Source: Corella eumyota (taxonomy: Eukaryota; Chordata; Ascidiacea; Phlebobranchia; Corellidae). Taken from it: DNA of 64,000 nucleotides. Position numbers and translations under genes: made by a program. The stretch is from the NCBI GenBank assembly GCA_963082875.1, contig OY720103.1, positions 2,170,001 through 2,234,000 of the forward strand, given 5' to 3'. This document shows positions 1 to 11,288 of this stretch, in pieces; within the stretch, counting starts at the first letter, position 1, and each line of letters opens with the position of its first letter. The notes under the pieces were generated by a model. The model was not told the origin of the DNA and made no database searches. It was given only the letters and a program-made list of their open reading frames with translations.

Positions 1-631
1 TTCATAACACAATCTTTCAATTTTGTTGCAGTTGCGTTACTACGTTCCTCCACGTTGTAGTCGTAAAAATCAGCGGCAATGTAAAAGAACAAAATTGCTT
101 TTAAGCACTTTTGATTTTTCGTAAGGTGTTCAGCATATTTAAAAAGCTCATCTGCCTTAACAGGAAGCCTGGTCTGGTTGCGTAGAATATCGATTATTTC
201 TCTTAATATTTGGCGGGATATATCATCATAATGATGTACAACCATTTTTGTTACATACAAGTTGATTAAAAAATGACAATAGTGCAACTGTGGTTCAAAT
301 TGGCGTAGTTTTTCTAAAACTTTGTTCAGATCCCAGGCTGTTTCGAACGACCTCCATTCTTGAATACTTAACCGGTCCGCTTCCTCTAAAAAAATCAACC
401 AAATTTTTAAGCCAAAAAACATGTAAGTCAAATTATAGCTCAAATTTAATATTTACCTTTTAAACGAAAAAACTTCTTGGGCCCCTTGGACCTATCAATT
501 GAATCTACAAGCAATTTTGTTTAATTGAAAATGTTGTTAACAAGTAATATGATGAAAGATAGCAACGTTTACTTACCGAGTATACATGCGAAAGGGTCGC
601 AATTTGGGCAGTCAATACCTGGTTCCACCAT
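1..631 (-). CDS. Unrecognised protein, 5' part only (gene runs off the window)
   Basis: Three exons can be read on the minus strand: 577-631 (ATG at 631), 457-504, and 1-385, which continues beyond the window. Splice signals are consensus and the frame stays open across all three. The N-terminus reads MVEPGIDCPNCDPFACIL and includes a CPNC pair. It is followed by a basic stretch and a long, probably helical region rich in L, Y, K and E, for example KAILFFYIAADFYDYNVEE. There is no signal peptide and no membrane segment. I do not recognise the family. The helical C-terminal part could be a TPR-like or other alpha-helical repeat, but that is a guess. It is arranged head-to-head with the F-box gene, about 1.06 kb apart. 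Confidence 0.6.
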
Positions 632-1690
632 AAACACTAGTTGCCTATTTTAAGTGAGATCTCGTAAATTCCTTTTAATTTAAAATACAATCAACGTTAT
701 GTATGTAACCATACAATTATATATGAATAAAGTGCTAATATTGAATCCTATTTAAGCTCGTAGTAATCGAAACTAGAAATATTTTGCTAACTCATTCGCA
801 GGACGTTTATTAATATTTTTAGTTGAATTAATGTGTAAGAAATTAAACGTGTCGGAAATCAAGGACTATTATTATTTACAAACGTGCAGTTGATAAATAA
901 ATTATCTGTAGCAAAATCATGATTGGTGGAGGCGCAGACACGGCAAAAGATCGTGGTATACATTTAAGGTTGTAAATGAAATGATGATGACATTAGGGCG
1001 TAAAATTTTAATATAGAAACACGTCATTCACGTTTTTTACTACAAAAAACCCAGACTGTATTGGCCGTTGTTTTAAAGTCTAATCATGTGTACCGTTCGC
1101 AAAACATACATGGTATAGGCAGGTTTGAAGCTACACTATTAAGAAAATCTTAAAGCCATAGCGTTTACGACAGAGGTTATATATTACACCACCGTTTTTC
1201 TACTTGAAGAACATGTGTCGTTATTTAAAAACTTACAATCTTATGTACCCTTTAATAATAAATAAAAAATACCAACCCGAAATAACAAAACTGTTCTAAT
1301 TTTAATGAAGCCGTAAAGCCTAAATAAATATGTTATCTGTTTCGAATTGAATTATTGCTTTCTTTCTTTTAGTTACAACATCTCATGTTGTTTAATTAGT
1401 CGATGAAAATGACGCAAATATTTCCTCTTTTCCACTTCCTTTAGAAAATTTGATATTGCTATTAATATTTTTGTGTATTGACATTTGAGGTGGAAAATAA
1501 ATATTTAGTTTAATAATATACATTTTAAATAATTGATAAAAGTAAGATGCCTTATTTTTAAAATACAAATTTTTACCTAAACTTTTTTTAAATATTTTGC
1601 CGCAATATGTTTTGTTATGGTTCTATAAAAGAGAATAACAGATAAAACAGTGAACTATTGGTTTAAGTGTATAGCTTGTATAGCTTGCTA
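632..1690. promoter_or_regulatory. Divergent intergenic region with a TATA box before the F-box gene
   Basis: This 1.06 kb AT-rich stretch lies between two divergently transcribed genes and should hold both promoters. A TATAAAA element at 1624-1630 sits about 65 bases before the F-box start codon at 1691, so the 5' leader would be short. I see no ORF, RNA gene or repeat here. Confidence 0.4.
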
Positions 1691-2860
1691 ATGGAGAGAA
1701 AACTATGGTCTACCATTCCACACCCAGTGTTGGTTGAAATATTTACTTACCTATCCATTAGAGATCGATTTCAGGCAAGTTTAGTATGTAAGTGGTGGTC
1801 AGAAAGCCTTCTTCATCCAATTTTGTGGCGAAAAGTCGAGCTTAAATTCGATGTACGAGAAACCGATGATATAAACGCGGCAATGTGCGTTGAAAAATAC
1901 TGCCATATGCTGAAAGATCTCGATCTATCAACAAGTGTGATTGATTCTGAAAGTCGCACGTTGGCGTTTCTGGATACTCTTTCATCGTCGCCGAAACGAA
2001 ACTTAAAAAAGTTTTCTTTTCGCTTTACAGGATTAAATCCTTTAATGTTTAAAGGGGATTACGTACTGGCGACCCTTAAACAATTATTATCACAAAATAT
2101 TGAGTCGAAACCGTATTTTCGTCTGACGGTTTTAGACTTAAACAAATGCAACGTCCCATTTGACGACAAACTGATAACTATTTTGGTTGATAATCACCCG
2201 CTACTGCGCGTGGCAAGACTTCAAAATTTATGTTTAGTCGACGGTGTAACTTCGTCATCAATGCAAAAGCTTGTCGAGAATTGTCTTTACCTAGAAGAAC
2301 TTCAAACATTTTATCACTGCATTGACCGCAACATTATTAAAGTATTAGCGACTCCTGAAAGAAGAAACAAGTTCAAATATCTGTCTCTGTTATGTCTTCC
2401 TGCAGTTAAGTACAAAGATAACATCCCATCAGAAACGTGGAAAAGATTCACGGACCACCAAGTCTTATGTGAAGTCGAAATCAAATTTTCCCCGTCTTGT
2501 ATCCAACGATATATTTTACCGATTTTGAGCCCTGAAATTCAGCTCGCCAGATTGCATCTAAGTTTATACGAAAACTTTAGAGAAATCATGAACCATATAA
2601 AAACCTATTACTTTCAAACAATTAGACATTTAACATTTTTCTACGAGCCTGTCGGAGTTTTATTGGCCCCGGTGGGATTCGAACTCGAGCTTGTAAATTT
2701 ATTAATGACGTCGAGTCTAACTGAGCTTGTCTGTGATTATATTCTTAGTGAGCCAACAATTAATATTATTATCAAGGAAGGCAGACTCGTTAAATATAAA
2801 TTATGGAGTAAGGGAAGACATGGTGCAATGCCCATAGAAAATGAACCTACTTCAACCTAA
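1691..2860 (+). CDS. F-box protein, FBXO33/FBXO39-like (substrate receptor of an SCF ubiquitin ligase)
   Basis: Single-exon ORF of 389 residues from the ATG at 1691. The frame is open further upstream but only to a GTG at 1667, so the ATG is preferred. Residues about 9-50 form an F-box (PHPVLVEIFTYLSIRDRFQA, then SLVCKWW and LWRKVEL), the Skp1-binding helix bundle of SCF ubiquitin ligases. The rest has irregular leucine-rich segments (LTVLDLNKC, LEELQTF, ARLHLSLY), as in FBXO33 and FBXO39, which carry degenerate LRR-like substrate regions. The F-box with an RDR motif followed by CRxW-type residues is most like FBXO33/39. The likely role is recruiting a substrate for ubiquitination, but the substrate cannot be read from the sequence. 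No introns are seen. Confidence 0.85.
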   Translation: MERKLWSTIPHPVLVEIFTYLSIRDRFQASLVCKWWSESLLHPILWRKVELKFDVRETDDINAAMCVEKYCHMLKDLDLSTSVIDSESRTLAFLDTLSSSPKRNLKKFSFRFTGLNPLMFKGDYVLATLKQLLSQNIESKPYFRLTVLDLNKCNVPFDDKLITILVDNHPLLRVARLQNLCLVDGVTSSSMQKLVENCLYLEELQTFYHCIDRNIIKVLATPERRNKFKYLSLLCLPAVKYKDNIPSETWKRFTDHQVLCEVEIKFSPSCIQRYILPILSPEIQLARLHLSLYENFREIMNHIKTYYFQTIRHLTFFYEPVGVLLAPVGFELELVNLLMTSSLTELVCDYILSEPTINIIIKEGRLVKYKLWSKGRHGAMPIENEPTST

Positions 2861-4239
2861 TGGAATTATTATTTTCTAACAGATATTAGTTGACAAACTA
2901 TTTATATAATTTCTTTAAATGCATGTAAGTTTAAGTTAATTTAACTAGAACTGTCATCAATTGGGAAATAACATTTTGGTGTTTTATAATTTTTTCAGAA
3001 GAGGTTGGCAGTCAGACAGCTTATTCTATACCCTTGAAATAACTTTTTTGTTTGCTTTTTATTTTATAAATATAGCTTAACCTAACAAAATCGCGTATGC
3101 GCTCGCTAATTAAGTTTCGGCAAAAAAGCTATAATTTTCGATTAATACCAAATTTTTATCAGGGCCAAAAAAGCCAAGCTTTTCGCCGAGTTTGATGTAC
3201 TCAGTTAAAAGACCCCCCAAAAAATTAATACTGAAACAGGTTATCTTGTATTAAATATTAGTTTCAAATAGACTGGGGTTACAGGCGGGTAATTAGGTCT
3301 ATTTATTAATTGTAAGTGTTTAAATTGATTCATTATCTTTTTATTTGTTTATAATATTTGTGTGTCCATTGTTCTGATCAACTGAAAATGTAACAATACA
3401 AAAACAATAAAGCTGCAAGCTGTCAATTGGAGCTACAATAATTGTTTTTTAGCAACACGCTTTATTTTGCTGGTACAAACGAACGACGATAACGGGTTTT
3501 AGCAACAAAAAAAAAAATAAAGTTTGTAGTATAACCTCGGGGCTTAAACAGAAATATTCTTACGTTTTGCAAATATCGTAAAACGTATAGCCACGTCATC
3601 TTATTCGGTGCCCAGAAGACATAATACGCGACAGATGCGTGGTAGCTTCACGTTGTTTAAACAGTGCATAGTATTAGTTAAATATTAACATATTAGCTCA
3701 GTTGTGCTAAAGCTAAGCATGCACTTACAGCAAGTCGAAGAATTAATTAGTTAGACGAACTGTCAAATCGAATATATTTATACAAATTTATGGGACTTAA
3801 AAGTAAGGGGAAATAAACAAAATGTATTGATGCCAGATTATTAAAACCTATTCGGAAATGACGTCATCGGATTGCATGCACAATAAATGTTTTGGCAGTT
3901 ATGAAATACAAAAATTTGTGTAGCTAGACAAGTCAACTCAGTCAAATCGCTTATCTATAAATCCATTAACGCATCATATATAGTTAGTGAAGCATTTCAT
4001 GACCGCCTACTTTTAAGAATGCATTAAACGTCTAATAGAATACTTAAACGTTTTTGCTTCAACGTTAAGTAATGTTATGTTTAAAGTAGCAGCGTGCATT
4101 GTCATAAGTATGTGGTCTTTAGCAGTATACACTTATAAGATTAAAACAGTGTAGGTTTAAAACTTTTTTTTACTTAGCTATAATAAGCTTTAACTTGTAT
4201 GGTATTTACAGAATCACATTTTAAAATACTTTAAATAAA
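2861..4239. other. Intergenic, no gene seen
   Basis: 1.4 kb of AT-rich sequence between the F-box gene and MCFD2, which point the same way. It should contain the 3' UTR of the former and the promoter of the latter. I found no ORF of note, RNA gene or recognisable repeat. Confidence 0.5.
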
Positions 4240-4644
4240 ATGAAGAGAACGTCGTTAATTTCAATTATAATTTTGTTGACATTTCATTATTGTGAATGTG
4301 ACGATTTGACAGATCAAATCAATGCCAATACCGATCACAACAAGGCACATTTAAAAGAAGATTTAGAGGGAATAATAGACAAACCTATCGAAGAAATGAA
4401 TCCCAACGAACTTCAGTTTCACTACTTCAGACAACATGACTACGATAAAGATGAAAGACTCGACGGTAACGAAATAATATCGTCTATTCTTCATCATACA
4501 AAAGAAGACTCTGGCATGTCTCTAAACGAGGAACAGTTGAGCACAATTGTTGATGATATTTTTAAAAGACAAGACAGAAACAAGGACGGGAAATTGGACT
4601 TTCAAGAGTACACACAAATTAATAAGCCGCTAGACGAAGAATAG
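4240..4644 (+). CDS. MCFD2: Multiple coagulation factor deficiency protein 2 homologue (EF-hand ER cargo adaptor)
   Basis: An ORF of 134 residues starting MKRTSLISIIILLTFHYCEC, a clear signal peptide. The mature part matches the MCFD2 pattern: ExLEGIIDKPIEEMNPNELQ, then HYFRQHDYD. The two C-terminal EF-hand loops are DYDKDERLDGNE and DRNKDGKLDFQE, each with acidic or oxygen ligands at loop positions 1, 3, 5 and 12. In vertebrates MCFD2 binds the lectin LMAN1 (ERGIC-53) in a Ca2+-dependent way and carries glycoproteins such as coagulation factors V and VIII from ER to Golgi. Its clients in a tunicate are unknown. Length is near that of human MCFD2 (146 residues). The gene is intronless here. 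Confidence 0.9.
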   Translation: MKRTSLISIIILLTFHYCECDDLTDQINANTDHNKAHLKEDLEGIIDKPIEEMNPNELQFHYFRQHDYDKDERLDGNEIISSILHHTKEDSGMSLNEEQLSTIVDDIFKRQDRNKDGKLDFQEYTQINKPLDEE

Positions 4645-4976
4645 ATGTGTTTTAGTATCACTCAAGTGTGTAAATGTTTGTTTGTTTATGTTAGAAATAT
4701 GTTAGTGCAATACCAATTGTCCACGATACACAATTTCCTTAAGGATATAAAAAATAATTGACATAAAATTTTATGCAACTGCTAAAATATTTTGGGAAAT
4801 AATATACAATAACCAAACATAGATTATTGCTATTATTTATAATAAAAATACGTATGAAAAACAATTGTTTGATTATACATTATTTACAAATTGCGAAGAA
4901 TAAAATATTTGCACCAATTGCTTAAAAACATGATTAAATTATCTAGAAAATTAAAAATGAAATACAGCAGATTTTC
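4645..4976. other. Convergent 3' region between MCFD2 and FMO
   Basis: About 330 AT-rich bases between the stop codons of two convergent genes, presumably both 3' UTRs. AATAAA-like polyadenylation signals occur on both strands. Nothing else is seen. Confidence 0.5.
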
Positions 4977-7301
4977 CTATGATATGATGTAGTAATTTCC
5001 ATTTGCACCTTTTCCTATCTTATCCTTCTTATAACATACTAAGTTGGCATTCCTACGCATAGTTGTAAGGTCATATAATAATCGTACTTGGTTGGGTACA
5101 CAAGGATTTAAACTTGTGCTAGCAAGATAATCATTATAAGCCCACTGCATTGGACCCATCATATGGGCATGTCTGTTATACAAAGTTAAACAATTTAGAT
5201 AAGGTTAAAAAATTAAACTAATTTTATTTGAATGTGCCAAGTTACACAATAGCTTACTTTTTTTTGAAACCCATTGCCAATCGATCTTGAAATTCCTCCT
5301 CTTCTATCCTTAACATTTCAGCATCACTTGGTAGCTTAAGGGTTCGGTTTAGTACACTTAAACTATACATCACCTGAAATTCATTGTTAAAAACGTTTGG
5401 ATGGATTTTAAAATTAAAAAAATTTAAGTTAACAAAAATTTACCTGGCAGTCAAACTGAGGAAATGGACAAATCTGCAAACAGAGTCCAATAAAAAACAG
5501 ATTATGGTATTTGATATTAACCAGGTGTTTATGTAGTGGAGTTATTCTTTGTTCGTTGATTTCAACATATTTCTCTTTTTTGAAAAATGGGAAGGTGTAA
5601 AGGTACCCGGTGCAGAAAATAAAATCATCACATTCAACTGTAGAACCATCTTCCAAGATTACTCCTTTTTCGGTAAAAGAAACAACACCCACACCCTAAA
5701 CAAATTAATCGCTATATATATAATGTAGTATTGTCCACTAAGCAAATATTTGTTAGGAACTGGACCATATTAGAAGAAATAAAGCACTTGTACTTAAGCT
5801 TCTCAAAATAACTTTCGTACTTTGCAATCTTAGGTAATTCTCCCTTGTACTTTACGGTCCTACCCAAATTTTCCTTATACCTTACAGTCCTAGTATTTTT
5901 CAAGAACTATTAAGTACAAGTGATCCGAAAAACTAAAATGCCAAACGAAGGTCGGGCTATCTACTAGAATTTTTAAGACAGCTACAACAATAAATTCTTG
6001 AATAAATTTAACCATGCATAATACAGCCTAATAAAAAATTACTAAGTTTCCTTTACCTGAGTAACATTGTCGGGTAGCTTGGACACAAGAGGTGCCCTAC
6101 AGTGACTTATAATAACTTTCTTGGCAACTTTTGCTACGTCAATTGATATATCAGAACCTGAAGCCTTACTACCAAGCAACACAACTGTGCGGTCTTTGTA
6201 AGGTTCCGGTGATCTGTATTGATGGCTGTGGATTATTTTCCCTTTATAGTTTTCCATGCCAGAAATAGAAGGAATGTAAGGATCAGAATAGTGCCTGAAA
6301 ATTAAATTAATAATTTAAATGAGCATGGAAATCTAATAACTATGGTATATAAATCATGGTATTGTAATTACTTTGTGAATTTAAAAACCACATAAACAAA
6401 ATAAACACATAAAAAAAGTTACCCATTGCAGACAAACACACCATCGTAAATGTCTACATCTTCAACTTTTGTTTCGAAATTAAACGAGGTAACTTTCCAC
6501 TTTGGGGACTTTTCCAAAGAGTTATTATCGACCAACACAACTTCTTCAACACTTGTTTGAAACTGAAAAAACAAAAAGTAAATAAAAATCAATTATTTCA
6601 GTAAATTCATATAATTAATAGATTAATGAAAAAAAATAAAACGATTCGGTTTTATTATTGAAATAATAAAAATAAAGCCTATATTTAAATTAATTAATAT
6701 AACAAAAAACAATAAAAAATGACTGGTGCTATACTACATAATAAATCAAAATTAAATTAAAGTTGAAATTGTAAATTGCATTGGCTTTATACCTGCTCAC
6801 ACCTTTATATGTTTCCTTAGGTTATAGTGATCACAATATGAGTTTAAATATTCTTTCACATCTGCGTGAGTAAGAAAAGAAGGTAAAGAAGATTCGAATG
6901 GAAAACCAGGAAAAAGCATAACTTCCTTTGGCAAATTGGTTCTAAAAATGTAGCGTAAAAAGATTTTAGATTAAAAGATTTGTACAACAAATGATAAATT
7001 ATAAATACTTTTTTTCAAATTACCTTAAATTTTTATACATAGATGAATGGACTTTCTTTCCATTTTCATCCCGATCTATTAGATCTGTATACACCCACGT
7101 TCCACCAACCTGATTGGTTGATTCAAACACAACTGGTTCATAATTCTTTAAACAAGAAAGATGTCTGGCAGCACAAAGTCCTTAAACAACAAGCATTTTG
7201 TTAAATTAAAAAAAAATAAGGAATATGTACACACAAAATTTGCATAGAATTAAAATATATTTACCTGCTGCACCTGCTCCAATAACAGCAATTCTTTGCA
7301 T
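4977..7301 (-). CDS. Flavin-containing monooxygenase (FMO-like), eight exons
   Basis: Exons in transcript order: 7265-7301, 7024-7180, 6803-6941, 6423-6562, 6057-6294, 5444-5695, 5258-5373, 4977-5172. They sum to 1275 bases, so 424 residues. The N-terminus MQRIAVIGAGAAGLCAARH holds the FAD-binding GxGxxG (residues 8-13). The FMO-identifying motif appears as YKGKIIHSHQY. The second, NADPH-binding glycine motif is GSKASG, with Lys at the middle Gly position. FCTGY stands where FMOs have FATGY. Class B FMOs oxygenate N- and S-containing nucleophiles using NADPH and O2. There is no obvious C-terminal membrane anchor, and the length fits the shorter non-vertebrate FMOs. Introns are mostly 80-360 bases. 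Confidence 0.9.
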
Positions 7302-7683
7302 TACTTAATTCTATTAAAATTTAATTTCTAAGTGATAACCTACACAATAAAGCATAAATACATTAGGAATAAGAAGAAGTATTACACCACAATTTGCAAA
7401 TAAAATGTATATATAGGCTATATACATTTACTTTAGCATATATAAAGATTTTGGGCAACATAATTTTAAACCAAAACTTGAATTTAAAAAACTAGTACTA
7501 CCCTTAAAATACTTAATAAAATCAAAAGCCCATTTAATACAGTATGTATATATTCAAAAAAAAACAAGGTAACTGATTTTCAAACTAAAAAATAATTCAT
7601 CAGTTACTAGTTTTAAATTTACATTACATAAACATACTAAAATGTATAAATCTATACAAAAGAACTGTATCAAAATTGTGTTC

Positions 7684-8418
7684 TTATAAAGATGCTGATT
7701 TTCTGGTGATTGGTAGGTAAGTGTTGGTAACTTGATTCATTACAATTAAAGCACACCAAGTTGGACAGAAGAAACATAATCCCCATACAAAACCTTCTGT
7801 ACTGCTTGTCACAAAGTTAGAATAAAGAGACAGAGTTAGGGTAACGCAAGCTAATATAAATCCAAGTAAACCAAAGGTAGCATGATAGACTTTAAGTTGA
7901 ATTAACTTCCAGTTCCAGCGCTTTGCAAGTTGTGGATAGAGCAACGAAATACCACACAGAGCTTGAACAACTGTGTAAATTACTGTGATCAGTCCAAAAG
8001 TACCATGCCATGTTGTAAAGTGTTCTTTATCCGCACGAACTTTGTTAAGAACGATTGCAGTAAACCCGAGACTTGCGGACACTACAGCAGACGTCTGAAG
8101 AATCCAGTGTACTCTAACCTTTGTTTTTCGCGAGTATTTTAACAACAGGCTACTTTCTGGCGAGTAAACAAGAATGGCCTCAACCATTAAAAGAGAAAAC
8201 GCAAGAGACATTAACGTGGGATGCCATGAAAATAGCGACGAACCCGGCTTTGAAATATAGAAAATGTAGAGAGTGAAACCGAGAGCTGTTAAGTGAGCTA
8301 CCGTGCCGCAAAACTTACGTAAACCTGCTAAAACACGATCTGGACCCTGATTTTTACCTTTAGTCATCGATTTTGCTCGTTCTTTAATAGAATTTATGTC
8401 GATTTTTGTACTTTGCAT
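7684..8418 (-). CDS. CYB561D2: Cytochrome b561 domain-containing protein 2-like transmembrane ferric reductase
   Basis: Single-exon ORF of 244 residues from the ATG at 8418. The frame is open ten codons further upstream but begins there with TTG, so 8418 is preferred. About six hydrophobic membrane segments are visible. Four histidines sit in the cytochrome b561 contexts SWHPTLMSLAF, VRVHWILQTS, TTWHGTFGL and KVYHATFGLLGF, expected to ligate two b-type hemes. The family passes electrons from cytosolic ascorbate across a membrane to ferric iron or monodehydroascorbate. The short, domain-only architecture matches CYB561D2 (101F6) rather than the chromaffin-granule CYB561. It lies 382 bases beyond the FMO start on the same strand, with its own promoter expected upstream of 8418. 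Confidence 0.88.
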   Translation of the reverse strand: MQSTKIDINSIKERAKSMTKGKNQGPDRVLAGLRKFCGTVAHLTALGFTLYIFYISKPGSSLFSWHPTLMSLAFSLLMVEAILVYSPESSLLLKYSRKTKVRVHWILQTSAVVSASLGFTAIVLNKVRADKEHFTTWHGTFGLITVIYTVVQALCGISLLYPQLAKRWNWKLIQLKVYHATFGLLGFILACVTLTLSLYSNFVTSSTEGFVWGLCFFCPTWCALIVMNQVTNTYLPITRKSASL

Positions 8419-8927
8419 TCTATGTAAACCTACCCAACCAAAACACAAACATGGGATTTCAGTTACCCAGGTGTTGTAGCGCGAGGTCCTTGGTGGAAGT
8501 GTCGATTTTTTAGTTTTAAGTCTATCCTCTTAAAAGTTTCACATTTGTATTAACGGCCAATTATACTATTTAAGGTTCAGTGTCTACCTAATATACACTT
8601 ATCTCTATTTTTTTAATTTTAATAAACAAACAAGCATTTAAATATAATAAACAAACAAAAATTAATGTTTTAATCCGTTTTTAAGTTATTAACATTATGA
8701 GATAACCAAAATTTAAACACTAGCCTATCCCTGACACTTTTTTATCAATCTTTAACATGATATTTACGACCAAATATACGCTTTGAAGTATTCGAAGCTA
8801 CAGTAATGTATTTTTTATACATTTTTACAAGATATATAAGTACAGAACTTTAAATAAGTTAACAAAATACGTCGGTTCAATAAAATAACAAGATCATCAG
8901 TTTGCAACAAGAAACAAGAAATGTTTG
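8419..8927. other. Intergenic; contains one copy of an unclassified dispersed repeat
   Basis: A region between the CYB561D2 start and the CUB gene stop. Around 8597-8720 is a block with TTTTAATAAACAAACAA, a second AATAAACAAACA and a GTTTTTAAGTT segment. The same elements in the same order recur at about 21397-21520 inside a DNA ligase intron, so this looks like a dispersed repeat of about 120 bases. Confidence 0.35.
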
Positions 8928-10629
8928 CTAACCAAATATAGCAGGCGGAGATCGACACTTCGTTACATATCGGCAGCCAAGACATAGACTACGTGTTTCT
9001 GCAAAATAAAATAGGTTTGAAACTATAGTTGGCTATAAGATGATATTGTAGAGAAGTTAGTATTCTCTTACTTTTAACCCTCCCACACGGATATCTGTAT
9101 CTCGATTTTGGAGTCACCGGCCTTGGGTATTTTCTGCAGTAAATGGGTAGGCAAGGATTATTATCGGAAACTCTACCTGCGGTACCATTTTGAAATATAT
9201 TAACTTCTTGCGTGACATTTGCTATGAGTTGGTTTTCAATAACAAGTTCTTCCATTGTGGCATTTTCCGAAGGTTCAAGCTCGAAATTTTGGTAGTAAAA
9301 AGCAACTTGGTCGACTGAGTAAGGGCAATTCGTCTAAATTAGAAAAAAAAATCGTTTATTACCAAAAATAAATCAGACAAACTATCACGAAAAGTGGAAA
9401 ACCAAACTTACAAATTCTGATTCTTCACATTTTTCCACCAGATTATTTCGCAATAAACAGGTATTGTTGAAACTACCGTTAACACAATATGCCGTGCCAA
9501 AATCTTCCGCTTCTGGATAACTACAATTAAAATTGCAGCTAGTGGCATATCCAGCTTTTTCGTTTTGGCATGATAAAACGGTGGCGTTACCAAAAGTGTT
9601 TGTGTCAACTTTGCAATACTCTTTAAGATTCAAATCTAAAAAGAATAAAACAACATTTAAAATTTTTTTACGGAACTAAATAGTTTAATATAGCTAAGTT
9701 TTTATTGGTATTTTCAATAATAGTTTATTTTCTTACATTCGACAGTCCCATTAAATCCACTATATTGGGTGATTGGATCAGTGTAAAAGAAAAATCGAAC
9801 TTTTCGTTCAAAAGACAAAAAGTAAAATGGATCAAGTTTTCCGTAGTATTCGTGCTGAATTGGTTCAAATTTAATTGGTCCTTCGCTCAACTGCAAGAAA
9901 TAAAACATTGGATCACTACTCTTAAAATAAATTTATATTAACGAAAGCGAAAAAGCCACTGAAAAAGATTAAAGCTTGTAGCAAAAACCAATCAAAGTTA
10001 ATTCCATATTAACATTTAGATTCTTGGAAATCTGTAAATTTTTCATACGTCACTGCTCAATGCTGGAGGGTATAAAAGAATTAGATTCGATGTGTTCCAA
10101 AATTAGTGCCCAAAGGCCCAATTACAAAATAAAACCTATTTGATTATGCTATATTTAAAACACTGCACAAATGCTATATTTAAAAAAATGCACAAATACA
10201 TACCATAAATGGTATAGATATTATAACAATATATTTAAAACTAACAGAAAACTTTCAAACCCAAAATGATTCAATTTAAAGTTACTTACCGATATGTAAT
10301 CAGTTTTAATATTTCCATGTATTAGTCCCTCAGTTTCAAATGTTAAAAAATTAAGAAGTATTGCGTAGTTATCATCGGGCCTTCGAAAAAAATACCCGCA
10401 ATCTAGATCTGCTGGATAATTTTGCGGGTGGTTTGGGCTCCAAAAAGATCCACCGTTGGGATCAAATAATTGTACTCTTTCGCAATCTATAAAAATTCAA
10501 GTAAACTTTATTTTTGTAATATTATATATTTACTTTTGTTAGTAAAAATAAATTATACTTACTTGTTTGCGTCAGCAAAGGTTCAATGTAAATGCATAGT
10601 AAAACTAAAGCAATAATCAAAACTTTCAT
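8928..10629 (-). CDS. Secreted CUB-domain protein with Cys-rich C-terminus (paralogue 1)
   Basis: Six exons: 10563-10629, 10290-10486, 9737-9890, 9412-9635, 9072-9333, 8928-8998; 975 bases, 324 residues. A signal peptide (MKVLIIALVLLCIYIEPLL) precedes a CUB domain over roughly residues 23-140: CERVQLFDPNGGSFWSPNHP, then NYPADLDCGYFFRRP, and TQYSGFNGTVEC at its end. Next comes a short cysteine module with CxFxC and YCVNGSFNNTC, faintly sushi-like, then an acidic linker with N-glycosylation sequons. The C-terminal basic module ends LCLGCRYVTKCRSPPAIFG. CUB domains bind protein or glycan ligands in extracellular complexes; no protease domain is present. The order of modules and exon 3 length (154 bases) are shared with the next gene, so the two are tandem duplicates. 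I do not know the family of the C-terminal module. Confidence 0.8.
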
Positions 10630-10698
10630 TTCCTTTTTAAATCTAAACTGACTTTACACCAAAAAAATTAATCTGATGGATTTATGCCGAATTCCTGC

Positions 10699-10713
10699 TA
10701 TTATATGAGTCAG
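10699..10713 (-). promoter_or_regulatory. TATA-like and AP-1-like elements upstream of CUB paralogue 1
   Basis: On the minus strand a CATATAA element (about 10700-10706) overlaps a TGACTCA heptamer (10707-10713), an AP-1 consensus, followed further upstream by a GATA-type TTATC. They lie 70-85 bases from the start codon at 10629, a plausible core-promoter distance. This is inference from sequence only. Confidence 0.35.
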
Positions 10714-11201
10714 ATAAAGTAAGCATATATAGCTTTAAGCAATGACCGAAACCTGGTTTTGTACATTTTTCTATTAGGCTAACCAATAACATTCGTAATA
10801 TTTCCCAAAATAGAATAAAAAAGCGTAGACCGAAAATTCCACACCATTATTTCTTAAGAAATCAATATACCTTAAAGTTTTGCTTTAAAAAAAGTTTCGA
10901 TTTTTAATTAAGCTTACTAAAACTAATGAATTTTTTTTTAGGTCAAGTGCTTTTTAATATAAAGGAGTTCTTAATAAAGTTAATACGTTTTCGTTCTTTC
11001 CCTCGTCTTTCAGAAAGTTATACAAAATTTGCGGTTCAAGAAAAAGGTCCTATTACCTAATTCACAGCAAATGTAGTTCCTTTTTAATAACTTTAACTCA
11101 AATACTCAAAAAATGATCTTTATTTAACTTGATAAACAAAAAGGAAAATATATTTTTACATTTTATAGACTAAGACAGATTGGCACAAAAAATAAAACAA
11201 A

Positions 11202-11274
11202 AATAAATACATAATGCTGTACACAAATAAATACATAATGCTGTACACAAATAAATACATAATGCTGTACACAA
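11202..11274. repeat. 24-bp tandem repeat, three copies
   Basis: The unit AATAAATACATAATGCTGTA plus CACA is repeated three times head to tail with almost no divergence, just 3' of the second CUB gene (probably in or after its 3' UTR). Confidence 0.85.
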
Positions 11275-11288
11275 AGGCTGGCTTTCAT

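Noticed and set aside
1667-1690. Upstream extension of the F-box ORF to 1667
   Set aside because: The extension begins with GTG, not ATG; translation more likely starts at 1691.
8419-8448. Ten-codon extension of the CYB561D2 ORF
   Set aside because: It begins with TTG; the ATG at 8418 fits the family length better.
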